Positions 50,747-63,330 of a DNA stretch of 64,000 nt are shown here, one piece after another (position 1 is the first letter of the stretch; every line of letters begins with the position of its first letter). This stretch comes from Ailanthus altissimus (lineage: Eukaryota; Streptophyta; Magnoliopsida; Sapindales; Simaroubaceae), in assembly GCA_946807835.1 (NCBI GenBank), contig OX327683.1:38003001-38067000 (forward strand), in the 5' to 3' direction. The notes beneath the pieces are model-generated. The model saw only the letters and a list, made by a program, of their open reading frames with translations, ran no database searches and was not told where the DNA came from. The position numbers and the translations under genes were made by a program.

Positions 50747-51823
50747 ATGTCTTCAACTTTAACGACGGTTACGGCACCGCCTCCGCTCTATAGCAACGAC
50801 AACTTAATAATACAACAAGAAGCAGCCGATCAAAACATTCTAAGCAACGACACTATTACTGCTGCTGGGGCGGGGCATTCTCGTCATTCACTTTCCTCGT
50901 CGATGGACAGTCTCAAACCTAGCATTATCATCATCGTCTTGATTCTCGCCATCACACTTCTTCTCTCCATCTCGCTCTGCCTCCTCCTCCGCCACCTCAA
51001 CCGCCGCTGCCTCCGCCACCTCTCCACCGTCACCACCGTCTCCGCCTCCACCGCCGAGTCGCGTCGCCTCTCCAGTCGCCGCGTGTCTCCGGAGAATCCG
51101 GCTTTCTCCGTCATCGACTCGCTCCCTCTCTTTACATTCTCCTCCGTCACCCGTCGGCCTTCCTCCACCGGCGGAGATTGTGCTATTTGTTTGTTCAAGT
51201 TTTTGCCGCACGATCAGTTGCGGCTTCTCCCGCTCTGTTGCCACGCGTTCCACGCTCATTGCATCGACACGTGGCTTGAGTCGAACCTCACTTGTCCTCT
51301 CTGCCGCTCCCCGATTTCTGCCTCCGACTCCGACGTCATGAAAGCGATACACGCCTCTTCCACAAGCGCTGCTGCCGCCACTGACAGCTTTCGGCTCGAG
51401 ATCGGCTCCGTTAGCAACCGCCAATCCGCCAATGAATCAGGCGGTGACCCGCAACGAAGATCATACTCCCTCGGCTCCTTCGACTACATTGTCGAGGACG
51501 AGGTCGATATCACCGTGAGCCAGACGTATCAGAGAAGCATTCCCGATAAGGAGGAAGTTGCAGCAGCTAATTCGACTCAGCCGGACTCGGAGGCAAACCT
51601 GGCCTCGGATGTGGCCGCCGGGGGAAGGAGCTGGCTCAAGGACTACGTGGATAGGCTCTCGTTTTCCCTGTCGTCACGTGCGATGTCGTTTAGGAGTTCA
51701 GGGAGGTTCTTCACAGGAAGCAGTCGCCGGAGCGACATCGTCGGAGTCGGAGATTATGACGTGGAGGCCAATCGTGCTGGCGAAGAAATAAGCGAGTTCT
51801 TTCGATGGTTCTCAGGGGTATGA
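50747..51823 (+). CDS. ATL-family RING-H2 E3 ubiquitin ligase (ATL4-like)
   Basis: This is a membrane-anchored E3 ubiquitin ligase; ATL proteins act in defence and growth responses. The gene is intronless, as usual for ATLs, with 358 residues from the ATG at 50747 (MSSTLTTVTAPPP). A transmembrane segment lies near residues 55-80 (PSIIIIVLILAITLLLSISL). The RING-H2 domain, near residues 144-191, has all eight metal ligands: CAIC, LPLCCHAFHAHC and CPLC, plus the IDTWL Trp needed for E2 contact. The long C-terminal tail is Ser-rich and contains RRSYSLGSFDYIVEDEVDIT, a phrase I associate with ATL4-like members; a tree would be needed to confirm. The coding region is much richer in GC than its surroundings. 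An in-frame extension upstream of the ATG lacks an ATG and is not used. Confidence 0.93.
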   Translation: MSSTLTTVTAPPPLYSNDNLIIQQEAADQNILSNDTITAAGAGHSRHSLSSSMDSLKPSIIIIVLILAITLLLSISLCLLLRHLNRRCLRHLSTVTTVSASTAESRRLSSRRVSPENPAFSVIDSLPLFTFSSVTRRPSSTGGDCAICLFKFLPHDQLRLLPLCCHAFHAHCIDTWLESNLTCPLCRSPISASDSDVMKAIHASSTSAAAATDSFRLEIGSVSNRQSANESGGDPQRRSYSLGSFDYIVEDEVDITVSQTYQRSIPDKEEVAAANSTQPDSEANLASDVAAGGRSWLKDYVDRLSFSLSSRAMSFRSSGRFFTGSSRRSDIVGVGDYDVEANRAGEEISEFFRWFSGV

Positions 51824-52668
51824 TTCGTAAATACGCATTATTATATTGAGCCATTTCTGTTAGTTTCGGCAGCAAAGAATATCGTTTTGCTGCTTTTATT
51901 CACTCAAATACGGGGGTGGATGTAGCAAAAAATTAAGTGGAGACGGTGCCTTCTATTTCCATTTTATCTTATGTACAGATCAAGTAGCTCTTGGTGATAT
52001 TTTTTCGTTTACGTGGAGACAAAATTAGTTTGAGAGAATAATAGTAGGGGAAAAAAAATTCTGCGTTTCCAGATCCGACGGTTGAGATTTGTAGGTTGGA
52101 AATTTTTTGGAATTATTACCATGATTTGGCATATACATCACATGAGTTGTGAGTTGTGATTCTTTGCAATTGCAATTCAGTTGGCGATGGGTGATGTTTT
52201 GTTTTACCATAAATCACCATCCATTTAAAGAAAGAGTTCGTATGTTGTTAGGCCGTTGTCTATTTGAAATAGGGCATTAATAATATGAATGGTGTTAGTT
52301 GTGTGGATTTATTCTTTAACTGCTCGTCAATTGAATTTCTTGAGCTTGTTTTATTATTCTTAGACCTCATAAAATTAAAGATGATAATAAATCTAGTTAC
52401 AAAAGCTAGCTAGAAACGCTTGATAGACACAAATTCTTTTCTAAAAGATTTTGTTTTTCAGAAGAAATTTAATATCAGGACTGTTGAATTAAGTGTTAGG
52501 TTGCGTTGAAAGATTGATATACTGTTTGAGATTGAACTGTGAAGCCATGGGACTTGGTTTGCATCCTTTAACTTTGTGCTTCTGATTAAATATTTGTGAA
52601 GTTCCACTCAAACATTTAGAATGCTCGAGAGATCAGAGATGCTTGACCTCGAATCTTGAGGTTTTCAT
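51824..52668. other. ATL 3' region and intergenic DNA
   Basis: This is the probable 3' UTR of the ATL gene followed by AT-rich DNA up to the retroelement boundary at 52669. No other feature was seen. Confidence 0.5.
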
Positions 52669-54196
52669 TGATAGGATTCGACCCGAGTCCTTTTTGAGAA
52701 TCGAGGCAGGTCCTGCAATGATATGTGACTAACACATTCTTTACTCATACATATTATACAATGTGGCTACCTATCTCAACAAAAAGTGTACATATGTGAT
52801 CCAATATATAAAACATATACAAATACACAGATTGAGACACTTATGCAGTTATACACATTGGTCAACCTCAAAATGTGATGACTGTATCACACTGCATCAA
52901 TTCTTGTGACAACTTGGAAAAAATAGAAAAAATAAGAAAAATGGTGAGCTTGTGGCTCAGTGAGTGGATATAATTTGAAAATATTATATATTTTATATGT
53001 ATTGTACATGTATAAATCTGTACGATAAAATAATCATGAAACTGTATACTGATTAGTCAATAAACTTGTACAGAAAGTATGAGCCGTCATAAAATCTGTG
53101 GTAAAATTAAAATCATAATATAATACTGAGATCTAAAAATCTAAAAGTGCAGTTTATCATAAGATCTATTATCAAGCTGAATATATGTAACATAGCTCTG
53201 GAAGCATATACTACATATATACTAAAAATCACACCAAATTTGTACCCGGGAAAAAATTTGGTCTAACCTGGCGGAGTAACTCACGCACAGGCAGAGCGGA
53301 GGATCTAAGCTGGTCTAACCCGGCGAAATGTTACATCGCTCGGGCAGAGCAAACTAAACTGGTCTAACGCATGCGCAGAGCAACTACACTAAAGGGGATG
53401 GTAGACATATGGTGGTTCAAAAACTATTATAATTTAATATCATGACCATAATTATTATGAAATAATTATTTATGTACTGAACATAATTATAAACTGTACT
53501 GTAATAAATTCTAAAACATTTCTGAATATACTAAATAGTATAAATATTTTTGTCTAAAATAAATCATAATTAAATCTAATAACGCGTAATTTAATCATAA
53601 TTAGTTGTATTAAAAATATATAATATATATAGTTATCCACTCACAAAAGTGCGTTAATCCTGAGCTAGGTCTAGATTTTGAGATCTACCCGCTATCGGCA
53701 CACCTCCTATATCATAGGGTGTAAAAATACATTATTAGTACCGATATGTATTATAAATATTAAAATATAAATATTCTAATATCGTAAAATTATTACTCGC
53801 TAAACCACTGGGTATAATTTTGACTACCCAAATTAATTTCCTAAAATTTTCTATTTATTTTTTTTCTTTTCTCTTTTTTTTCTTTCTTTTTTTTTTCTCC
53901 TTCCCTTTCTTCTCGGTTTCTTCCTTTCCCTTTCTTTTTCTTTTTCCTTTCTTTTCTTTCTTTTCTTTTCTTTCTTCTGTTCAACTTTCTCTTCCGGTTT
54001 TCTTTTGCTTCTTTTCCTCTCAGTTTTGTATTGCTTCATAGTTTCGATTGCTTCTTTTCAAATGAAGCAATACAAAACGACATATATATATATATATATA
54101 TATCGGTCACCTCTTCATTTCTTTTCTATTTTCTCTCTCTCTTTTTTTCAATGCCATTAACCAATATATATATATATATATTACACATGTATTACA
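52669..54196 (-). repeat. 3' LTR of the chromovirus
   Basis: On plus it starts TGATAGGATTCGACCC and ends ACATGTATTACA. It contains a long C/T tract at 53855-54020 and two (TA)n runs (54082-54103 and 54163-54181). It pairs with 59153-60612; in a stretch of about 215 bases compared by eye there are about 18 differences. Confidence 0.92.
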
Positions 54197-54213
54197 ATTC
54201 CTCCCCCCCTTAT
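54197..54213 (-). other. Polypurine tract (PPT)
   Basis: Read on minus, AAGGGGGGAGGAAT lies immediately before the 3' LTR start TGTAATACATG. This is the expected place and composition for the primer of plus-strand DNA synthesis. Confidence 0.85.
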
Positions 54214-54233
54214 AAAAATTTCGCCCTCGAAAT

Positions 54234-57200
54234 TCACATACTTGTCTGAAATAAATGAGGATATTGAACTCTCATCTGATCCTCTCGCTCCCATGTAGCC
54301 TTTTCTACTGCATAATTCCTCCATAGGACTTTAATTAGCGATATAGTCTTATTACGTAGTACTTGCTGGCGATAACCCACTATCCGAACAAGTTCCTCGT
54401 CATAAGTCAAGTATATCCTCAACTGAACTGGCTGAGTATCTAGAATGTGAGAAGGATCAGGTATATACTTTCGCAACATAGAAACATGAAACACATCATG
54501 AATGCGTGACAACTCAGGTGGTAAAGCTAAGCGGTACACAACCACACCAACTCTTTCTAGAATTTCATATGGCCCAATATATATAGGACTTAGTTTTTTC
54601 TGTTTTCCAAAATAAAGCACACCCTTCCATGGTGAGATTCGTAAAAAGACTCTGTCTCCTACTGTAAACTCAAGCTGTCTACGACGTTTGTCTGCATAAC
54701 TCTTCTGTCTGTCTTGAGCTGCCTTGAGTCTGTCTCTGATAATACTGATCTTCTCACTAGTGGCTTGAATAATCTCCGGACCCAACAATTTTCTTTCTCC
54801 AACCTCATCCCAGCAAATCGGAGTTCTACACTTTCTTCTGTATAAAGCCTCATACAGCGTCATCTGAATGCTAGACTGATAACTATTATTATATACAAAC
54901 TCCATCAATGGTAAATAATCATCCCAATTACCCTTAAGCTGCAACATACAAGCTCTAAGCATATCCTCCAATATCTGTATAGTTCTCGACGACTGCCCAT
55001 CTGTCTGAGGATGAAAAGCTGTACTAAAGTTTAGCTTAGTGCCTAAGGCCTTCTGTAAGCTATGCCAGAATTTAGAAGTGAATCGAGGGTCTCTATCTGA
55101 TACGATAGACACTGGAGTCCCATGTAATCGTACAATCTCACTCACATACAAATGAGCCAGCCTATCTAATGAGTATGAAATCTTATAAGGCAAGAAATGA
55201 GCAGACTTTGTGAGTCGATCAACAATCACCCAAATACTATCATGACCCTTTCGAGTACGAGGAAACCCAACAATGAAGTCCACGGTGATATGTTCCCACT
55301 TCCATTCAGGAACTGGAAGTGGTTGAGATAATCCTGCGGGCCTCTGATGTTTTGCCTTAACCTGCTGACAAATCAGGCAGTGAGATACAAACTCTGCAAT
55401 CTCTCTTTTCATACCTTGCCACCAGTAATGTTCTCTTAAAGTACGATACATTTTAGTGCTGTCAGGATGCATAGCATAAGCTGAGCTGTGAGCTTCTTCT
55501 AAAATCTGCTTCTTTAACTCTGAGTTATTCGGAACACAAAGTCTGTAACCTATAACTAATGTCCCATCAGCTTTCAATATTAAATCAGTTCGCATTCCAT
55601 TCTTTACTTCTTGCTTAAGTTTAACTAAATTAGGATCCTGATCTTGAATTTCTCAAATCTGATCAATCAACATAGGCCTAACTTAAAATGTGCTAGAAGG
55701 ACTCCAGAGTTGTCTACAAATAATTCAACCCCCATAGATCTTAATTCAACTAACAATTGAAGATAAGTCACTCTCATATAAGCAATAGAGCTAGAAGACT
55801 TCCTGCTGAGTGCATCTGTAACCACATTCGCCTTACTTGGATGATAGTCAATCGTACAGTCATAATCTTTTATTAACTCTAACCATCTCCGTTGTCTCAG
55901 ATTCAGATCTTTCTCTGTGAACAAATACTTTAAACTTTTGTGATCACTGAAGATTTGACATGTAACACCATATAGATAATGTCTCCAAATCTTCAAGGCG
56001 AATACTACTACTGCCAATTCTAAATCATGGGTTGAATAATTCAACTCATGCTTCTTAAGCTGCCTAGAAGCATAAGCTATCACCTTACCATGCTGTATTA
56101 ATACACAACCTAATCCCTGTTTAGAAGTATCACTGTAAATTATAAATCCTTCGGTGCCAGATGGAAGAGTAAGAACAAGAATTGAAGTCAATCTCTTTTT
56201 AAGCTCTTGGAAACTATGTTCACATTCATAAGTCCACACAAACTTTACATTTTTTCTTGTCAACTTTGTAAGCGGTGCAGCAATCTTATAGAAGTCTTTA
56301 ACAAATCTCTAATAATAACCCGCTAGACCTAGAAAACTTCTAATTTCTGTCACACTAGCTGGTCGTTCCCAATTTACCACAGTTTCAATTTTTTGAGGAT
56401 CCACATAAATTTCATCTGCTGAGATCACATGGCCTAGAAATGTAATTTTATCTAGCCAGAACAAACATTTGCTGAACTTAGCATATAACTGTTTATTCCT
56501 CAAAATCTGTAACACTATCTTCAAATGCTCTGCATGCTCCTCTGTACTCCGTGAATATACAAGAATATCATCAATAAAAACTATAACAAATCGACAAGAT
56601 AGGGACGAAATACCCTATTCATAAGATCCATGAATGTAGTTGGAGCATTAGTCAACCCAAATGGCATTACTAAAAACTCATAATGCCCATATCGAGTTCT
56701 GAAGGCAGTCTTAGCCACATCAATATCTCTAATCTTTAACTGATGATATCCTGATTGTAGATCAATCTTTGAGAAAACCTTCGCACCCTGTAACTGATCA
56801 AATAAATCATCAATGCGAGGGAGTGGATACTTGTTGCGTATAGTGACTTTATTAAGCTCCCGATAATCAATACATAGCCTCAAAGTTCCATCCTTCTTTT
56901 TAACAAACAATACAGGTGCTCCCCATGGTGATACACTAGGTCTGACGAAACCCTTATCTACAAATTCTTGTAACTGAGTCTTCAATTCTTTTAACTCTGA
57001 AGGGGCCATTCTGTATGGTGCTTTGGAGATAGGAGTTATGTCTGGAACCAAATCAATACCAAAATCAATCTCCCTATCTGGTGGTAAGCCTGGAAGATCT
57101 TCAGGAAATACATCTGAAAAATCTCTTACCACTGGAATATCTTCCAATGTAACCCCATTGACTCTGGTATCAATAACATGTGCCAAATAGGCTGGACATC

Positions 57201-59051
57201 ATTTTCTGAGCAACCGTTTAGCTGTCATAACAGATATAACACATGATGGAAGAACTCGTCGCTCTCTACAAAAAATAATATCAGTCTCTCCATGTCTTCT
57301 GAATATAACCTCTTTTCGGAAACAGTCTACAGTAGCATGGTGATTAGCTAACCAGTCCATCCCAGGTATTGCATCAAAATCATGTATAGCAAGAGAAATT
57401 AAATCTGCTACCATCTCACTACTATCCACTTTGATAACACAACCCCGAAATACATTCTTAGCCAATAATGATTCTCCAACCGGTGTGGCTACCACCAAAC
57501 TACAATCTAGGAGTTTTAACACTCTATCCACATGCACAACAAAGATACTAGAAATAAAAGAATGCGTAGAGCCCGAATCAATTAAAATACGGGCCTCTCG
57601 GCCAAAAATAGTCAGCATACCTGTAACAACATCTGGGGTAGCCTGTGCCTCTTGCTGAGTCAAAACAAATACACATGCCTGGCTACAAGGTCGACCTGGC
57701 TGACCCTTTTGTGGATCTCTACTAGCTCCTAAAGCTCTAGGTTGTACACCAGTACTAGAGATAAGCTCTCCTGTCGGAGATCCTCTAGGTCTCTGAATAT
57801 TGCCACTGCCACCTTGAAAACCCTGAGAAGCTATACTCTGTGCTAAGCTGCTACTTCGAAGAAGATGATGGCAATCTCTCCTCAAATGTCCAGCTTGTCT
57901 GCAATGGTAGCAACCACTAAAACCTCTCAGACACTGTCCCTCATGACTCCTCCCACAAATGAAACACTGAGGGTACCTTTTCATGCTAGCACTACTACTT
58001 AACTGGTTACCACATCGGGGCCTCTGACTCCCTATATTGCTTCCAACAGATGGAGGCACAAAACTATGACTAGAACTCTGTCTCTGTCCTCCTGATAGCC
58101 TAGGGCTCTGACCATACCGTTGTCTACCAGAATACCCTGTATGGGATGTCTCTCCTCCAGGTGCTCTACTGCTACTTGATCCACCAACTGACCAACCATG
58201 GCCTGATTTCTACTTGAATGACTAGCTCTGTGTGCCTCTATTAGGCTTCTCTCAACTCTCATTGCATCCCCTACCAACTCACTGAAATCACTGTACCCCA
58301 TAGCTGTAATTGTTATCCTGATATTGCCTCTAAGGCCCTGTTCAAACCTCTTACATTTATCCTTCTCATTCTGTATTGCATAAGAAGCGAACCTCGACAA
58401 TTCTATAAAATGGTTCTCGTACTCCTCCATTGTCATCAATCCCTATTCTAGCTCAAAGAACTTACTAGCCTGGATATCTTGGTAAACCATAGGAAATAAT
58501 TTAACATTAAATTCTTTACAAAAATTAGCCCAACTAATCACCCCTCCATATCTACGTGATACTGATCTCCACTAGTGGTATGCCTCACCCTCAAGTAAAA
58601 ATATAGCAAAGGAAACCCTCTCATCATCAATACATCTCATAACATCAAATATTCGTTCTACTCTAGTCAACCATGACTCTGCATCAGCTGGCTCTGTAGT
58701 GCCTGAAAAATTCTTTACCTCCAAACTACGAACACGCTCTATTGTGTTCTCTCTCTTGGGTGGTCCATGTGTTTGTCTCTCTACTGCAACTGTAACTAAC
58801 TGAGCCAGTCTATCTATGGATTGCTCTAAGGCAGGTCTATCAGACTGTCCCTGTGTAGGCTGCATCACGGGTTGTGGCACTGACTGAGGGTGTATCTCCT
58901 CTACAATAGGACCAGGCTGAGTTTGAGCTATGGGTATAGGGGGAACTGACTCAGCTACTTCCTCTCTAATAGATTCCTTCCTTTTATCTGATACTAATGG
59001 AGCTCCTAGTTCAGCCACAAGTTTCGTGCGAGGTCGACCACGTGGACGCAT
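54234..59051 (-). pseudogene. Gag-pol polyprotein remnant of the chromovirus
   Basis: On minus from 59051: a gag capsid-like region (AESWLTRVERIFDVM), a CCHC knuckle CYHCRQAGHLRRDC near 57890, protease LIDSGSTHSF near 57570, and RT from 57186 ([32 protein letters not shown] active site). RNase H follows at 56263-55667 ([13 protein letters not shown]), then the integrase HHCC and core at 55595-54234, and the chromodomain (VLWRNYAVEKATWERED) near 54320. Breaks are a TAG at 58572-58574, a TAG near 58440, a frameshift near 58045, a TGA at 57199-57201, a 1-nt deletion near 56586 just before the RT active site, a TAG near 56310, a frameshift near 55680 and a TGA near 55652. The third integrase catalytic residue, normally Glu in GQSERTIQ, is Ser here. 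The element cannot move on its own proteins. Confidence 0.92.
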
Positions 59052-59137
59052 GATGAAAATCTATAAAATGCAACAATTTATTAATGACATCTCTAATATG
59101 CATGTATCATGTATTAGTCTATAGAATCTAAAATCAT

Positions 59138-59149
59138 GCTCTGATACCA
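59138..59149 (-). other. Primer binding site for initiator tRNA-Met
   Basis: On minus, TGGTATCAGAGC begins three bases after the 5' LTR end. It is complementary to the 3' end of plant initiator tRNA-Met (...GCTCTGATACCA), the usual primer for chromoviruses. Confidence 0.92.
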
Positions 59150-59152
59150 AAC

Positions 59153-60612
59153 TGACAGGACCCGACCCGAGCCCTCCTCTAGAATCGAGGCAGGTCTTGC
59201 GATGACATGTGATTAACATACTCTTTACTCATACATATTATACAATGAGGCTACCTGCCTCAACAAAAAGTGTACACATGTGATCCAATATACAAAATAT
59301 ATACAAATACACAGACTGAGACACTTATGCAGCTATGCACGTTGGCCAACCTCAAAATGTGATGACTGTATCACACTGCACCAATTCTTGTGATAACCTG
59401 AAAAAAATAGGAAAAAAGGTGAGCTTGTAGCTCAGTGAGTGGACATAATCTAAAAATATTATATACTTTATATGTATTGTACACATATAAATCTATACGA
59501 TAAAATAATCATGAAACTGTATACTGATTAGTCAATAAACTTGTACTGAAAATATGAGCCGTCATAAAATCTGTGGTAAAATTGAAATCATAACATAATA
59601 CTGGGATCCGAAAATCTGAAAGTGCAGTTTATCATAAGATCTATTATCAAGCTGAATATATGTAACATAGCTCTGGAAACATATACTACATATATACTGA
59701 AAACCACACCAAATTTGTGCCCGGAAAAAAATCTGGTCTAACCTGGCGGAGCAACTCATACACAGGCATAGCGGGGGATCTAAGCTGGTCTAATCCGGTG
59801 GAATGTTACATCGCTCGGGCAGAGCAAACTAAACTGGTCTAACGCATGCGCAGAGCAACTACACTAAAGGGGAGGATACGCATATGGTGGTTCAAAAACT
59901 ACTACAATATAATATCATGACCATAATTATTCTGAAATAATTATTTCTATACTGAACATAATTATAAACTGTACTATAATAAATTCTAAAACATTTCTGA
60001 ATATACTAAATAGTATAAATATTTTTCTGTCTATAATAAATCATAATTAAATCTAATAATGCGTAATTTAATCATAATTGACTGTATTAAAAATATATAA
60101 TATATATAGTTATCCACTCATAAAAGTACACTAATCCTAAGTTGGGTCTGGATTCTGAGATCAACCCGCTATCGGCACACCTCATATATTATAAGGTGTA
60201 AAAATACATTATTAATACCGATATATATTATAAATATTAAAATATAAATATTCTAATATCGTAAAATTATTACCCGCTAAACCACTGAAAATAATTCTAA
60301 CTACCTAAACTAATTTTTTAAAATTTTCTATTTATTTTTTTTTTCTTTCTTCTTTTCCTTTCTCCTTCCCTTTCTTCCCGGTTTCTTCCTTTCCCTTTCT
60401 TTTTCTTATTTTCTTTCCTTCTTCTTTTCTTTTCTTTCTTCTGTTCGGTTTTCTTTTGCTTCTTTTCCTCCCAATTTCAATTACTTCTTTTCAAACGAAG
60501 CAATACAAAATGACATAAATATATATATATCGATCACCTCTTCATTTCTTTTCTATTTTTTTTTTTTAATGTCACTAACCAATATATATATATATATTAC
60601 ACATGTATTACA
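59153..60612 (-). repeat. 5' LTR of the chromovirus
   Basis: On plus it starts TGACAGGACCCGACCC and ends ACATGTATTACA. It matches 52669-54196 throughout, with a shorter C/T tract (60330-60480) and shorter (TA)n runs, which accounts for most of the length difference. Confidence 0.92.
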
Positions 60613-61838
60613 CCCATACTTTACTTCAACGTCTTTCAATTTTTTGATCATGTAAATATCTCCAAAATCTGTATAGCATTCTAGAGAGAAGTTAAAATTA
60701 AATCTTAGGATAACTCAAACTCAAATAGGGGCAGAATAATGATCATTTTGCTGTGAATAATTTCTTATCTTATTTTCGTGTAGATAATTGTTTATTCTTT
60801 TAGATTAATGTTACGCTTATAAAATTGGTTATATCCCAATTGATATGGTGTATCCACTATTCATTAGTGTTACAAACTTTTTTATATTTATAAGAATGAA
60901 AAAGTCAACAATTAACTAATATGCGATAATCACTGATTGGTGACATGAATTGGGATACAAACTAAACTTTATATTCCAACATTGTAAATATAACACTGCT
61001 TTTTTACTTCATACAATTGAAGTTGCTCCTAATTTACCAACTTCTCATAGTTACTATGATGCGAGTTATGAGATGCCAGTGTTAGAACAAAGAGGAATTT
61101 GGACAAAACCAACTATAGATAAGGCGGGTTTAAGGTTGTAGTATAATGTTGGCACGGGTGGTGGAATTATTTGTCTTTATGTGTTATGTCTGTTTGCTAA
61201 CTAATGCCCCAATGATAAAGAAATAACATAACTGTTAGTTGAAACAAATCTTGCAAACAGCAACTCTCTACCAAACCTACCATTAAAATGGAGCTAGAAT
61301 TCCTTCAGAGTTCAGAACAAATTTCATAAACCACACTCACATTTCTGGCTAACAACTAAGATCCAACCGTCACAACTCTGCTACTTCATATCTACTTTCA
61401 GATGTTGTGGTTGTGTTGTGGGAATTTACAATTTACATGTCTTATCAACTATGTGTATATATAATAAATATTAAAAAGGCTCTTTTGTTATTTTTGGTCA
61501 CATGCTCCTCTGACTTTCTTGTATACACATAATTTATTTACTTACTGGGGTGGAAGCTCTCTGTGCATTAGCCCATCAGATCCAGATATCTAATATAAGA
61601 GAGAGGGAAAAAAAAAAGAATGATAAAGATATGTAATTGAGAAATAGTTGGTTTCTGGCAGACAATTTGATTGCGGGATTTCCGCAGACCACGTCTATGA
61701 TTCTTACTCATCAAGAAACTAAACAATGTTCACAGCTGAAAAGAATTACAGGACTTGTTCCATAACATTCGATCCCTCAATATGTGACAAAATCCTCAGA
61801 AATGCCTCATTAACTGGTCATTTCACACTTTCTATCAA
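60613..61838. other. Intergenic DNA
   Basis: No recognisable gene. A 63-codon ORF at 60950-61141 resembles nothing I know. The right part probably contains the 3' UTR of the secreted-protein gene. Confidence 0.45.
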
Positions 61839-63330
61839 TCAATTGATGCAGAAATGTAGTAGAAAATAAATATACAGAAAATATACCATCAAAGTGTTGT
61901 TGAATGATGGAGTAATCTTCTCACCTGCACTGCATGGATAGGTACTTCCGCTGAAGCACCCTTTCTTCTGCTTGATCCCTTCACCATGATCGTCGAGAAC
62001 AAATGTGGAATTTGTCTTTCCATCACTGAATAAAACACACCAAAAGAAACTTTTATGAAACCCAACCAAGCCAACTCCCACCTCAGTATGCGATTTATTT
62101 CTCAGAACAGATAATGTTATCTTGTCTTTGACGAGAACTTGAGAAAAGGCTGCTGATGGTTGAAGATACTTGGATTGGCAACCCACAATGTGCCCTGTTA
62201 TGGTGCCAAAAGTGGGCAGCTCTACACCACAGTTGGGAGCAAAAACTTCAGTGAAGTCGTCTTCAGGTGGTTTACAGTTCACAGCATTGCCACCAGTGCA
62301 GTTCCCTTTACATAGTTCAACATATTGCAAGGCCATACAGCCGAGACCAGGACTCTCAGTTAATTTTGGGAGCTTTACAGATGTCCTGTTGTTGTTAATG
62401 AATTCCACAAGATCATTTGCGGGGTTTCCTGTAGCTCAAATAAAACAACAATCAACTAAATAATCGGTTTTTGAGAAAGCATAAATAGATTTTGCTACAA
62501 GCATTTAAAATTCTGCAATGAAGTAACGCCAGCAACTATAAACATCTGTTCTGTTTTCTCTATAAGCATCATTGATCAGAACATTTGTCTCTCTACATAA
62601 TAAAACATTCTCTACTCGATATGAAGACTCATATATATACTCTTTTTTTATTTTGAGACGAAAGTTTTCAGTAGAAATAAGACCAAAACAATCGCCCCAC
62701 AATTTCCCTTGGAACAGTCTCTTTTCTCACTCAATTAGCATCAAATTGAGGCCCTACAGAAATTAAATTTGCAATGTTTTCGCCAACAGCATAAAGACCA
62801 ACAACCATTGTATAGTATTAACAGAGTAGAAACAGTCAATAATGAACATTCATTTTGCCAATTGCCAAACGCAAGAGGTTTTTTTTATAATGAAAAAGTT
62901 AATTAATTAAAGAATATTCTCTACCCTTTCAACTTTGACGGCTTTAATTATGTCAATTAACTTAACAATCTCTTCCTCCATTTTCATAGAAACCAAACAG
63001 AGCTTAAAGAACTACATAAGTAGGCAATGAATAATCAAAAGAGAATAAGCAACCCAGTTGCAAAAACGCAGAGTTTCAGAAAAAAAGAAAAAAAAAAGAA
63101 AGAAAGCAAGAAATAACATGCACCCAGAAGCTTATGAGCAAAATATAAGAGAAGCTACTGCATTGGGTTAATGGTTATGTATAGTTTCAGAAAGCAAATA
63201 GACAAACAAACAAAATAAGGACAAGCTAAGCTATGTTACCATGTTTCTTGGAGTGAACAACAACAACAACTGAGAGCAGTAGATGAAAGAGCACAATCCA
63301 CTCACAGAAACAAAGCTTCTTCTTCGCCAT
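61839..63330 (-). CDS. Secreted cysteine-rich, possibly GPI-anchored protein, 2 exons
   Basis: Function is unknown. Exon 1 is 63330-63240 and exon 2 is 62428-61839, joined at HG|NPAND across an 811-bp GT-AG intron, giving 226 residues. The N-terminus is a signal peptide: MAKKK, then a hydrophobic core LFHLLLSVVVVV and a likely cut near HS/KK. The mature part has eight or more cysteines and reads LVEFINNNRTSVKLPKL, GLGCMALQYVELC, CGVELPTFGTITGHIVGC, SHTEVGVGLVGFHKSFFW and NSTFVLDDHG, with several N-glycosylation sites. This layout resembles the plant family of GPI-anchored proteins around Arabidopsis At5g19250 (a CAP-like fold), but the match is only moderate. The C-terminus is hydrophobic (TLMVYFLYIYFLLHFCIN), which fits a GPI signal. 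However, a GT donor at GATG|GTATAT near 61882 could instead splice to an unseen last exon, changing the tail. Confidence 0.75.

Larger units (their letters stand above)
52669..60612 (-). mobile_element. Tekay/Del-type chromovirus (Ty3/gypsy LTR retrotransposon), inactivated
   Basis: This 7.9-kb element on the minus strand has all structural parts. The LTRs are 59153-60612 (5') and 52669-54196 (3') with TG...CA ends. A PBS lies directly inside the 5' LTR and a PPT directly inside the 3' LTR. The gag-pol region in between covers gag, protease, RT, RNase H, integrase and a C-terminal chromodomain. The chromodomain and domain order place it among chromoviruses of the Tekay/Del group. Flanks TTCAT (52664-52668) and CCCAT (60613-60617) agree at three of five positions, so a target duplication is uncertain. 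Several stops and frameshifts make it non-autonomous. Confidence 0.93.

Noticed and set aside
50884..51424. Minus-strand ORFs of 104 and 178 codons opposite the ATL gene
   Set aside because: Shadows caused by GC-rich codon use in the ATL gene; Gly/Arg/Glu-rich with no domain.
53820..54041. Phe/Ser-rich plus ORF and Lys/Glu/Arg-rich minus ORF
   Set aside because: They are translations of the C/T tract in the LTR, not genes.
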